A stretch of DNA of 64,000 bases from Isoetes taiwanensis. Taxonomy: Eukaryota; Streptophyta; Lycopodiopsida; Isoetales; Isoetaceae. This document shows, piece after piece, positions 34,376 through 45,006 of this stretch; within the stretch, counting starts at the first letter, position 1, and each line of letters starts with the position of its first letter. The notes beneath the pieces were generated by a model, which had not been told where the DNA came from, made no database searches, and saw only the letters and a program-made list of their open reading frames with translations. The DNA is taken from positions 17,857-81,856 of the forward strand of contig JAJEKV010000837.1 in the NCBI GenBank assembly GCA_021234155.1. The letters run 5' to 3'. The position numbers and the translations under genes were made by a program.

Positions 34376-34950
34376 TGTCCCTTTCCACTTCTCGACTTTC
34401 AAAGTCCCTAGTACTGGCTCCTCTCCATTCCCTCCTGCCATCTCTCTCCCCAGCACTAGCTCCTCTCCATCCTCTACTGGTCATTTTCTCTCTGGCGCCT
34501 AGTGTCGACAATCATGTCATAACCCAAATGCTCCCCACGTTCCCTATCTTCCCTTCTTGAGAGCTGATCAATCTCATAGTGCTCCTCATTTCTTTGCCTG
34601 ACTCTATCTTCTCTTCATGGCAAAACATCAAGATTGTCTTCTTGCCTCCCATGTTCATATCTTCTCCTCGTCTCCATTGCATCTCCAAAATGTCTCTCGC
34701 CTCGTTGGCTCTCCCTGGATGCGATTGAACCAAACTCTTGAGATCGAGTACCCTCCTCAGTTTGTTCACGTCTGCGGGATTCCCTCGACAGGGGACGAGA
34801 CCTTTCCAGACACACCAACGACGAGTCAGACTCTAATGCCTCGCGGCCTCTCAATACCAACACATCGGAAGAAGAAACTGGAACCAAGTGGGTGGCGAAC
34901 ATGGCTGCAAGCAATGCGAGAAACAATGCCATCTGGCTCATCTTGTCGCT
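34376..34950 (-). repeat. Tandem unit c, left part, with broken gene copy
   Basis: From TGTCCCTTTCCACTTCTCG the array consensus runs to CTTGTCGCT, where the 9.1-kb transposon inserts. The gene copy (34376-34941, minus) keeps its ATG and signal peptide but lacks its C-terminal end and carries at least one nonsense change (at about 34617, CAT where other units have CGT). Confidence 0.85.
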
Positions 34951-34974
34951 GGGTAAAAGAAAGCTAGGGTGTCT
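34951..34974 (+). repeat. Left terminal inverted repeat
   Basis: 24 bp pairing perfectly with 44022-44045. Similarity stops immediately inside, apart from the palindromes described separately. Confidence 0.92.
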
Positions 34975-34992
34975 TACATTTGGCCAAATGTA
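34975..34992. promoter_or_regulatory. Left subterminal palindrome
   Basis: TACATTTGGCCAAATGTA is a perfect 18-bp palindrome one base inside the TIR match. The right end has TACATTAT-AC-ATAATGTA at 43991-44008. Both share TACATT/AATGTA arms, which suggests a dimeric binding site for the transposase; function is inferred. Confidence 0.6.
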
Positions 34993-35290
34993 GAGTAAGA
35001 GATGTATCACATTTCAAATACATAACCGTTTTTTCAGTATGTACATAATAGCTATATTATGGAATTTTTTTTTTCGGAACTACTTGCCACGTCAATTAAA
35101 AGCGCCAATAATCATGAAGCGATTTCAATTCCCACCGCTCTAACCACTCCAAGAAACGCCTGAGCGTTAGGAGAATTTCCCACTTTACGGCTAAAAAACC
35201 GCCAGCTCAGATTTCCCTCCTTCTTGCGGAATTCCTCCGGCTAACCCTAAACCACGCAAGAACAATGATGAACAACGAAGGAAGCGAGAA

Positions 35291-38120
35291 ATGGCGCAAG
35301 AAGATTGCAATATCGGAATGTGACAAAGAAAATGAAGCGTAAGATTGATGAAATTTGTAAATTTATATATGATCAGGTTCAAGATTTACGTCCTGTGCAA
35401 AGGAGAGCTTTAGCAGTGAAAACTGTTCGGGATGAAAGGCTGCACTTCTTTTTTGAACACGCCATTGGAAATCCAAATAAGCAAGCAATTCGAAGGATAC
35501 TATGCTAAAAAATATCCGTGAAGGTCCGGGGAAGTGAAACAAGCAAATAGCAATGATAAATTAGCGACTAAGCATTCCTCGTTATCAATGATTGTTGGTG
35601 AGAATGGAAAACTCAGGCAAAAAGGAGTAGCCTCCAGAATTCTTCAAGTGCAAGCAAGAAACCTCACAAAAGCTGCAATTAGAAGAAAGCGGATGTCATT
35701 ATCAGGTGCTAATATGTGGGCACTGGCGGGAAGGCAACCAGGCGGGACATGCTTAGGAATCAACCAAACAGTTGGTAAATGAGTTTTGGTTAACCCACAC
35801 AAAACTTCTCCAAAGTCTGGGGATGTCGGGAAGAAAAGGACACTTCCAATCCGGTTTTTTGGACATGCCCTGTGTCAGTTTTAAGTCTTTTAATCCTCTT
35901 TTTGCAAAAGCTTGATAGAAGCTAGCTTCACGTGCATCTGGATAAGTTTAGTAATCCTATTTGCATTCCATGTAAGGGATGTATCGATATACATTGAAGT
36001 ACATCCAACTACCGTAATTATATTTTTAACCTTGGAGGTACTAAATGAGCTATGTTTAACAGGAAAAGTACTAGGATGTACTTCCAATTACATCCAATGT
36101 GGCATAAGGCAGAAAATGTGTTGAAAGTCAGGCTGTGTTATTATAGTCTTGATTTTTGTAGTTTCCAAGTACATTCTGATTACATTTTAAGCTTTCCTGA
36201 TCTCAAGATAGTTTTTAAAGATAGGGTGATACATAAAAGTATTTAAATGTACTTCCTTCCATAATAAAAGTATGAAATACATACATCCATGTCTGATGAA
36301 GGACACCGTCGCGGACCAGTTACATATTGAGTTTTTATGTACATCCGGAACTCTTTGGAGTACATTCTTTATACATTTATACATATCATGTACATGGTAT
36401 GCGATGATGTTGTGGTATAGTAGTTGAATGTATATCAAATCATGATCCGAGTGCCATAGAACTAATGGAATATGCGCAACATCTTTGAATTCGTAAAAGT
36501 AGTTCTAATTTATATCTTACTTATACATGTCGCTTTTTTTTTCCTTGCAGAGTGAATTGTATGAGATGTTCAAAGATGAACATCCTGAAGCGCGATTAGC
36601 ATCGAGAAAGTTCGAGCTGCTTAAGCCTACGGTGTGAGAAGGTTGAAAGAGAGGAACACATTTCGCTGCGTGAAGCATGAACAAGCCGATCTATCTGAGA
36701 AAAGCTTTTTACCGATCCGAGGAGCAAATTTCATGCCAATTGTACATGTTCTTGTGGTGTTTGTGCAGCAGATGAGAACAATGGCGCGTCGCCAAGCTCC
36801 TTCTAAAACATTTCAAAATGTTGGTGCTATGTGGAGAGCTACGGTCCGTGACAAGGAAGGCGAAGAGTGGCATAGTTTGGGTGTGGTCAGGGAGAGTGCG
36901 TAAGCGTGGTAATCGAAAATATTCAAATCGTCCTAAGGAGAAAGAGTCGCAGAATGAGAACATTGAATGGCAAGTTTACAAATGCACGCGGAACGAACCT
37001 TCCAAAGCTGGCACTTCAAGGAGGTTGAAGCTTGTTACCAAAAGCGGGACTCGTGTACATTGCTTGACAAGATGTTTCAGACCTTACAAAGTTCACTATT
37101 CACAACTTTTCGGCAAGTTGGCGAGCAAACAATTCAGAAAATCGGGTGCAAAATTTGAGGGATGATTCTGTTTTGTCAAGAATGGACTTTGAGAGAACTA
37201 CACTGCGACCATTCAGGGAGGTTCAGTCGAGCATTGGAACAATGACCAGATAACTATTCTGGTGCATATAACCATGATGAAAGTCAATGGCGAGCTGAAA
37301 AAAACTGTTCATTTGTATGTTTCCGATGTTATGAAGCATGATGCTTTCTTTGTTCAGGCTGCACTCAAGAAGCACCATATTTGGATGATGCAAAAAGGTT
37401 TTGGCCACATCAAATACCATGTCATGTGGTCTGATGGGTGTGCTGCTCAGTTTAAGTGTTCTCGAGCCTTTTATTTGAATGTGGCCCAATATTATAACAG
37501 GTATAAAATTAGGATGCAGTGGAATTATTTTGGCTCAGGCCATGGAAAAGGAGAACATGATGGGCAGGCTGCTTTGGAGAAAAGGTTCCTAGCAGACGAG
37601 CAAAGGAAAGAGAATGGTGTTCTGATTTTGGGTGCCAACTCTGCTTGCACTTTGCTGAGACAAAAGAAGTGCAAAATGGACAGAGTCATATGGGAGTTGA
37701 TGGCGTAAGACACGTGCGGGGACCCTCGCTCAGATTGTGAGACATTGCCTGGTACTCTAGCTATACATTGTGTCTGCTATTAATCCAGCTGACCCAACAC
37801 TTGTCATGTATAGATCCCTGTCATGTTTTTGCAATGGTTGCTTGAATTTCAGATGGGGAGAATGTGAGAATCTCGAGCATTGTGGTGCGTGGAAGCTGCA
37901 TAAACTGGAGCCTAGTTCGGCCCAGGTCGACGAACAAGAAGAGCTAGTTGGTTTTTATGCAGCTGATGAGCAAGAACTGTCCGATGTACTCCAAATTGGA
38001 GACATATTTGCATCTTTTGCTGCTCCGGGGAATCATGAAAATGTTCCATACCCGTCCTCCTTTTGCGTGAAGGAGATGCATATTCTTGAGGGAAGATGTG
38101 ATTGGCGACTATGGAAATAG
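35291..38120 (+). pseudogene. Transposase gene of the 9.1-kb transposon
   Basis: Exon-like blocks: about 35305-35508; 35534-35782; from 36551, after a clear T-rich tract and TTGCAG acceptor, SELYEMFKDEHPEARLASRK then RRLKERNTFRCVKHEQADL; 37150-37708; 37770-38120. The catalytic region has D in DF-ENYTATIQGG (37185), D in WSDGCAAQFKCSRAF (37433) and E/D in GSGHGKGEHDGQAALEKR (37553-37561), the usual three-acidic-residue pattern. A Cys-rich tail, SLSCFCNGCLNFRWGECEN, follows (about 37815-37880). It would cut and join element ends in the nucleus. Frameshifts at about 36630 and 37190-37260 make this copy defective unless they are sequence errors. The family name is uncertain. Confidence 0.75.
35980..36440. 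repeat. TACAT-rich subterminal block, left
   Basis: Many short TACAT, GTACATC and TACATTC motifs cluster here in both orientations, inside an apparent intron of the transposase gene. A comparable block is at 42040-42460. They recall subterminal motif arrays of TIR transposons, though they lie 1-2 kb from the ends. Confidence 0.45.
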
Positions 38121-38412
38121 AATGCTTGCTTTGGTGACGGGGTTATAGCTGGTCATTACTATCAAAGCGCTACAAGGCACAAAGCACAAGTACAAGTTGT
38201 TGGATGACAAAATAGTATTAGTACCATTTGAATCGTAATTGGAGCAAAGTTCACGATGCCAGTGAGGTCAAGCATAAGTTGAAGGGGGGCACGTCGGCAT
38301 ATATGATCACACGAGAGGTGCATGACATGCTTATATCAAGCCTACACGAGATTGTTGAGTGCACATGACTAAGTTACGTACAAAGGAACTTTCATATTTG
38401 CCATCATCTTTC

Positions 38413-38965
38413 GTTATGTTGAGAAAACTAGTCGATTGCTGTAAGTTTTTTTGTTATTTACTTATTTTTTAATCTGAAGTGCATTTTGATACTTCAATTT
38501 CAGTATCACAGAATATCTTCTGTGATCAAGCAAAATGTATATCAGAAAGTACAAAATGTTTATCAATTATTGCATGAAGAAGTTAAACTAGTCTGTGTTA
38601 TGTTGAGAAAACTAGTCGATTTTTCGCAAGTTTTTTTCTTATTTACTTCTTTTTTAATCTGAAGTGCATTTTGATACTTCAATTTCAATATCACAGAATA
38701 TCTTCTGTGACCAAGCAAAATGTATATCAGAAAGTACTTAATGTTTATCAATTGTTGCATGAAGAAGTTAAACTAGTCTGTGTTATGTTGAGAAAACTAG
38801 TCGATTGCTGCAAGTGTATTCTTATTTACTTATTTTTTAATCTGAAGTGCATTTTGATACTTAAATGTCAGTATCACACAATATCTTCTATTTCCAAGCA
38901 CAATGTATATCAGAAAGTACAAAATGTTCATCAATTGTTGCATGAAGAAGTTAAACTAGTCGTGA
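38413..38965. repeat. Three tandem copies of a ~184-bp repeat
   Basis: Copies start GTTATGTTGAGAAAACTAGT at 38413, 38597 and 38782, each containing ATCTGAAGTGCATTTTGATA and CAAAATGTATATCAGAAAGT. Periods are 184 and 185 bp. The DNA is non-coding and lies downstream of the transposase. Confidence 0.92.
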
Positions 38966-40688
38966 ACTTGTTACGTTATAATGGATATCAATAGCTTTTC
39001 TTTTGATTCATGAAACAAAAAGAAAGTGGAACATGTATGGAGACAAAAACTCTTGTATTACATATCACAAGATATACAACTTGGTCATATCGGATATGAT
39101 GCCAATATATACAAAGTCATTTGTTCATGTTTTATATTAACATTAATTTACAATCAAAATCTGGTCACAAACCGATGTGAAGCCAAGACATACTATTATC
39201 TTTGTTTCAATATGTTACTTTCTTGCAGCTTGTCCATAGCCCGGACATGCCATCTCCGTCCTTGTAGCCCTCACGAAGCATTTGCCTTTAAGCGGTTTGT
39301 TGTTAGTACATCGGATGGATTGCGTAAAGGATTACGCTTCACATCTTGTTGCAGGTCTCGGTGCTATCAACAAACCCTCTAGCCATGGTTTCGAAGTGTC
39401 AAGAGACACGTGTCTTCAACATCACTTTCTTGCCATGAAGGTGGGCATATGCAATTTTCGTTGGGATTGAAGAGCATCTTGTACTTTCGAAGTCGTCTAC
39501 TATTAGTGTGTTGTTCTTTGTCATTCTTCGGATACTTTAAGATATATAAACTCAATTGGCCGGATACAAAGGTTTGTCTTCACTTGTCGCAATCCGAAAG
39601 GCAGCTCCAAACGGTGGCTTCCATCAAAGGTGAACCTTAAGTCCCTTATATCTCAAGTCATTGTGAGTATTTTATCCACTACTCTTGATAGGTTCCATGG
39701 AGCTATTGATGACCATATTCCTACTTCAAAGTGTTCAAATACAAATTCGAGTGAATTCGCCTAGGTGGGGCCTTAAAAACAACACTTTCTTGCCTATTAT
39801 GTCATAATTTCCAACTAGTGATCATCCGATGCAAAGTCCTATGTATTTGTTTTGCCAAAACATTATTGATATCAAATACTATCAACCTTTTTCGGTACCC
39901 GATATGAAAGAACATGCAATTTATCAATAAAGTATGGTGGATTTGAATAAAAAGAGATTTTATTCATTAAAAATCAATGAAAAATGTGTATTTTATAATC
40001 AAATAGTGTTTAGCATTGACAATAGGGATAGGCTGATTTCATGCCACATTTATTAGTAGAGGTGGTCTAATAGTTTGAGGGTCGCGATGTGAATGTGGTC
40101 TAACTCCACGGTAGTGGGGGTGAGAAGAACAAAACGACGAAAGGGAAAGATACTTTGGCAAGAACCAGCCGGGTAAAAGAATGTGACAACAATACTTACA
40201 TAATAAGTATTAAAACCATTTGTTTGCATGACAAAAGAAGTGAGACACTCACATTGGTAGTTTTACCACACAGAAAATTGTGTCTACAAACTTCGCGATA
40301 TAAGCCGCAACATATAGGCCACATGGGAAGATAAGAATGGTGGACACTTATGAATCTTCAAAAATAGTGAAGGATTTTGTCCATGCTTCAAAAAAGTGGG
40401 ACACTCGACACAACCAGCGGCCATAGTGAGTATGTGGAGAGGGAAAAGACCGGATCTATTTTGTAGCAAATGAATGAAAAAAGTTGCTAACATGGTATCC
40501 AATCTACTCAATATTAATAAAAGGAGATGTGAAATACAAAATACAAAAAAAGTGCAAGCATGTCAACGTCAATGAAAAAGGAAAAGCAGAATTGAAGATC
40601 CGAATGTTGATGGTGTTCTTACTCTTAGTAAGTGCCATGTTGAAGATGGCCAAAGTGTGATGTTCAAGAACTCTACATAGCATTGGAA
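38966..40688. other. Central non-coding part of the 9.1-kb transposon
   Basis: This stretch lies between the convergent genes. Short frames (for example 39026-39382 plus, 40284-40511 minus) have no recognised domain. Part may be 3' UTR of either gene. Confidence 0.4.
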
Positions 40689-41100
40689 TCATGATCCAGA
40701 GGGCACTTCAGCCAATTTATCCCCAGAAGAGCTACCTTTACAATATCTCTTCCACGCTTCGGAGGCTGCCATAGATTTATCTTTTTCGCTTGCCTTGGCC
40801 CATGCCGCAAATTCCATGAAGTCTGGAAGATGGGAAGAACCGACGGAAACCTTCTTATCATCCGGAACACGGAGCCGCAGTACCTATAACAAGTTGAAAA
40901 GGATAAAATTACTAACTTCACTTACACATACAAATGAACAAGTTCAAAGTCCAGTACCTTGCATACATATCCACATGCCGGTTGGAAAATTTTCCCACAT
41001 CCATGTCCAAAGACATCTTGTTCAAATAAATAACACTCCATTTCGTGCAAAGATCCCGGGAAAATCCTTGCCTTCTTGAGCTTCATCATTCGGTTCAACA
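40689..41100 (-). CDS. 3' exons of the minus-strand accessory gene of the transposon
   Basis: Two exons can be read on the minus strand. The upstream one (about 41100-40958) encodes MMKLKKARIFPG, CYLFEQDVFGHGCGKIF and QPACGYVCK, ending at AAG|GTACTG. After a 74-bp intron ending TTATAG, the last exon (40883-40689) encodes VLRLRVPDDKKVSVGSSH, then a hydrophilic tail with DFMEFAAWAKAS to a TGA at 40689. The spaced Cys residues suggest a small metal-binding motif. I do not recognise the family. Upstream exons probably lie in 41.3-43.8 kb. Confidence 0.5.
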
Positions 41101-41283
41101 AGACATCATTATGGCTTGTCAGATATCAGAACTGCAGTCTGGGTTCAATGACCAGTACATTTACACAAATCATCTACATTCGTCTACTACTATCCATATT
41201 ATTTTAAAGTTTTTAACTTGGATACTAGATGTAAAAAAAATGTAAGACATGTAGATCAAGTTACACTGTAGAGATCATTCTTA

Positions 41284-43814
41284 CGCTCTTTCTCTTTTGT
41301 TTTTCTCAGTCGAAGATCCATTTCCTTCCCCGCTTTTTGGTTTCCTCACTTTCAGATTCTTATTAGGTCCATCTTGAATCCTCGTCTTCAACCTCTCCCG
41401 ATTTCTCATTGGCATGAAATTCTTAGCGTCCTTTGCTATGTCGAGCAATATTTGACACAAACTTAAAAGTATCCCCGCTCTACATCTTGATGCTCGGAAG
41501 ATTCCTCTTCATTAGGACTGTAAAGATAGGATGTCATGGATTTCTCACCGCCGCATAATCAAATAAAATGCTTGATTTACCTGTTTCCTTTGCTTTAATT
41601 GTCTTCTTCTGTGGCTTTTTAGGCGTGGAGTTCTTCTTTGAGTCACATTTTTCCTGGCCGCCTTTACTTTTTTTGAAGATGTGGCCTTAGCCCGCCTCCC
41701 CTCAATCTCTCAAGTTCCTCGTCATAACTGAATGTCACCATGGACTGGGTGCAACCTCCTCATGTTGGTAGACACCGCTAGAATAGTGATTTTGCTTTTT
41801 CCTTCAATCATCGCTTTTTTCCTGGCCACATCTTTGCACCTCAATTTTCTTTGGAACCTCCAACATTGGAAAACCGAACCAAGAATATGAAATTGCTTTC
41901 TGCGACACAATGCAAATTGAATTTGAAAACAAGCGCACCTTGGGATGGGTGTAATTTTCGCCAAGAAGTTTTTGGCACTTTGAAGCTCAAAAATAAATCA
42001 CATAAGTCCGTTCCGATATATCCTCAAACTAATCGTCTCTAACCGTTTCGTACATATCAATAGTCGTACATATTACTAGAACTGATCTACATTGAAGTAC
42101 TTTGAGTACATACACATGTAAACACTATTTATCTAGATGGAATGTACATGTAATGTACATGAATGTGCTCCAATGCATGCACATGTAAACATCGACATTA
42201 CATAAAATACCTCTAAATGTTCTCGCCACAAAAAAAAATTTACACAACTCCTAATTTTATGTATTTAAGTTCTACATTTAGGACCCTACACTTTGAATGT
42301 ACAACATGTATGTAAGAAACACATATATGTATGACATGCAAGCCAAGGAACTATAAGTATAAAATAACCAAGACACTCCTACATCAGAAGTAAAACCTTT
42401 AAAAAAAGCAATCTACATGTAAATGGATTCTACATGTAAATGGATTCTACATTGCATCAAGGTGCAAGAAATTGAACATAAATCATGAAATATCGCTTAC
42501 CTCCAAAGGTACACACCCAAGGTCTTTGAAATGTTATCGTCCCATTTGCATGCTCTTGGGCAGATAGTCCCAAAGAAATAGAATATGAGAAACAGAAGAT
42601 ATGAAATGAATGCTCGCATGGAGCAACTAGGATAGGTTCATTATTAGCAAAGCCATTCTTCGCAAAAACACATCCATGCACGATATGAATTTTAGCCTAG
42701 CAATGATGGAGAGATCACTAAGCTTGTTTTGGGTTGAAGGAGAATTGCTGCAGAATGCATCATGTACTTATGCATATCATCAAGCCCGTAAAAAAGACTC
42801 AAACCTGAACTTTGTGAGCCTCCTCAAGTTCTGCAATCCTCTTTTCACATAACTCCTTCTCCGAATGGCTTTCTCCAATGGCTCTGAATTCTCTAAAAAA
42901 ACATTTCTTCCTTTCTCGTTCTATCCCTCATCAAAGGTCAACCTCCATTTGCAAGAACCAGCTTTGATGTCTCTCTTATTCGCTTAGCATCCGCCGAGAA
43001 CACTATTGATGTCTTCTTGTATCTGTGGTAGGTCCTCTTCATGTGCATCCTTTCTTCCTGAAATCTTATTTATATTGTCATGCACATCTTCTCGCTGAAT
43101 TTTCAGTTCTTCAACCTTGGATGTGCTGCTAATTAACTCTCCATGACACCTAAAAAATGAGAGTTTCCGCAAATTCAAGCTCTTCCTTAGGGTAAAATCC
43201 TTGCTGAAATTTAGGACCCTTGATGTTGATTTAGAGGTCGCAATTTCTTCACGTAATAAAAGGATTCTTTTGCTCCTCCCTTTGCCAAATCTTTGGCCAA
43301 AACTTTAAAAGTATCCCAATCTACTTTTTAATTGTCAATTGAAGGGCAAATGCACGAAAGCAAAGTACTCAGTGTACATGGCGATTTGTGACCTCCCGCT
43401 TACCAAAAACAATTTCATAATGTTTGTAGAAGTTCTCGCCCACTCGCTTCACGCTAGATTCTTTGAATAAAGAAGATGTCTTTGGGCCCCCACACGTCGT
43501 CCATTATCTGTTGTAAATCTGGAAAATTTCATCCGCATTTACACATCTTACATGCTTTGTTTCCACAACAGCGGGTTCTTCACAAATAAGTCTTCTTTTT
43601 GGCCCTGGTTCCTCTAAGTTTGAACCTTCCTCTTGTTTTTTTCGGCTTTCTTGCTAGAATCGGCTATTTTCAAATTTTTGTTTAACTGGTGACTTAGGGA
43701 GGCAAAGGCGCCCATTGCTTGGATTTTTGGCAAGGATTTCGAGGAAGAAGAATAGTTACAAATAATTACTTCGTTGATCACTTTCGAAACACGTAAAATT
43801 GGAACGTAAAACAA
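41284..43814 (-). CDS. 5' part of the minus-strand accessory gene(s), exon-like fragments
   Basis: Fragments on the minus strand: 43814-43614 (basic, Lys-rich C-terminal part); 43178-42984 (ELKIQREDVHDNINKISG, coiled-coil-like); about 42960-42810 (ESHSEKELCEKRIAELEEAH, heptad-like); 42681-42457 (PCEHSFHIFCFS, a C-x-H-x2-H-x2-C cluster resembling a half RING/zinc motif); 41964-41722; and Lys/Arg-rich stretches at 41300-41700. Exon borders are not resolved and stops separate the blocks. A DNA-binding or accessory transposition protein is possible but not shown. Confidence 0.35.
42040..42460. repeat. TACATG-rich block, right
   Basis: Dense GTACAT, TACATGTA and ACATGTAA motifs, including a duplicated CTACATGTAAATGGATT at 42413-42445. 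The counterpart is at 35980-36440. Confidence 0.5.
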
Positions 43815-43990
43815 ATTTTTTTCCTAAACAGAAACATTTCAATCTCCCTCAAAAAATTGCAATGATTGTCCATTTCGGTTGCCCCGCCACTCATAATTTT
43901 GAATTGCCGACGTGGCTACTCCTAATCATTACATATCCCAACTAACTAAAATTCAAAAAAAATAACAAAAATCTTGATGCCTACATGCCC

Positions 43991-44008
43991 TACATTATAC
44001 ATAATGTA
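43991..44008. promoter_or_regulatory. Right subterminal palindrome
   Basis: TACATTAT-AC-ATAATGTA, with GCCC/GGGC extending the stem outside one unpaired base. Its arms match those of 34975-34992. Confidence 0.6.
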
Positions 44009-44021
44009 AGGGCATTTTTTT

Positions 44022-44045
44022 AGACACCCTAGCTTTCTTTTACCC
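44022..44045 (-). repeat. Right terminal inverted repeat
   Basis: Exact reverse complement of 34951-34974, followed by CGCT, the right copy of the target duplication. Confidence 0.92.
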
Positions 44046-45006
44046 CGCTACCAAGCACGTCATGGCAATAGGCCATTATATGGACACCACTTTGCGGTTT
44101 AGATTAGCATGCAAATGATGATGCTCACATAGGTATACCATGCAAAGTGTGCACCATGCACCGAGCATCCACACATGCATGCATTCACTTGCATGGCGCC
44201 GGAATGGGGGGGCACGACTTGTCTTTGTGCGTTATGCATGTGGAATTAGAGGATGAACCATAAGAGATCACTGAGAGCAAGCCGACCTAATGCAAGCCAA
44301 CCCTTCCTCGCGTAGCGTGGGTTTAGAAACACAGTTGATCTTGAACCGCGACGAGCTAATTCCCAAGGAAATTTACCCGCGCCTCTCCGTATTGGGAAAA
44401 TTACGAATGCATCCTGAGGCGCAGGTGTTTTGCCATAATGGAAATAACTTTTTTTCTGGCTCATAAAATGAGAAAATTTAAGCCCATTTTGCGATAGATA
44501 GAGGAGACTAAGACCTTTTGAAGCGGCAGTAAAAGGTCATATCAAACATGAGTTCAGATCTTCGACTTATAGTGTTTTTATCGTTTTGTTTAGGTGGATA
44601 AACAAAATAAAACAACCAATGTACAAAAATAAGGACCCTCCTTTAAGTTATCTGGACCACGAGAACTTAAGGACCCTCATAGTCCGAAGCCCGAACTTCA
44701 ACGCCCATTCACACAAATCTGGACTTAATGTGGTACATCCAATGATGAAAGATTCCAACTTGTATAAAATGCATGTGCACATTGTAAAGGCAAGATTTCT
44801 GGATCACGAAGTTTCATCAATTAGTAATGTTCGCCCAGAGGCGACTTTTTAGACCAAATTGTTTGGTCCATAATTCAATAGAACTTGTCCTTGTCTACCT
44901 TTTGCAAATCGTGGTAAAATTGGGTTTAAATCCGGATAATGTTAAAATTACCATGGAACCGATGCCCAAGAAGCTACTAAACAAAGGACAAATCGAGCCC
45001 TTTGCA
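44046..45006 (-). repeat. Tandem unit c, right part (non-coding half)
   Basis: The array consensus resumes after the transposon as CGCTACCAAGCACGTCATGG and runs to CCCTTTGCA at 45006, where H6 inserts. The RY motif CATGCATGCA is at 44174-44183. This half lies upstream of the gene copy at 34376-34941, which the transposon has separated from its promoter. Confidence 0.88.

Larger units (their letters stand above)
34951..44045. mobile_element. 9.1-kb TIR DNA transposon with DDE-type transposase (Sola-like?)
   Basis: Terminal inverted repeats of 24 bp, perfect, start GGGTAAAAGAAAGCTAGGGT (34951-34974 and complement at 44022-44045). They are flanked by the 4-bp duplication CGCT (34947-34950 and 44046-44049). 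The uninterrupted TCGCTACCAAGCACG in units d-g is the empty site. Inside are a plus-strand transposase gene (35.3-38.4 kb) and a minus-strand multi-exon gene (about 40.7-43.8 kb) facing it. A 4-bp duplication together with this kind of transposase suggests the Sola superfamily; that assignment is from memory and tentative. Confidence 0.85.
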
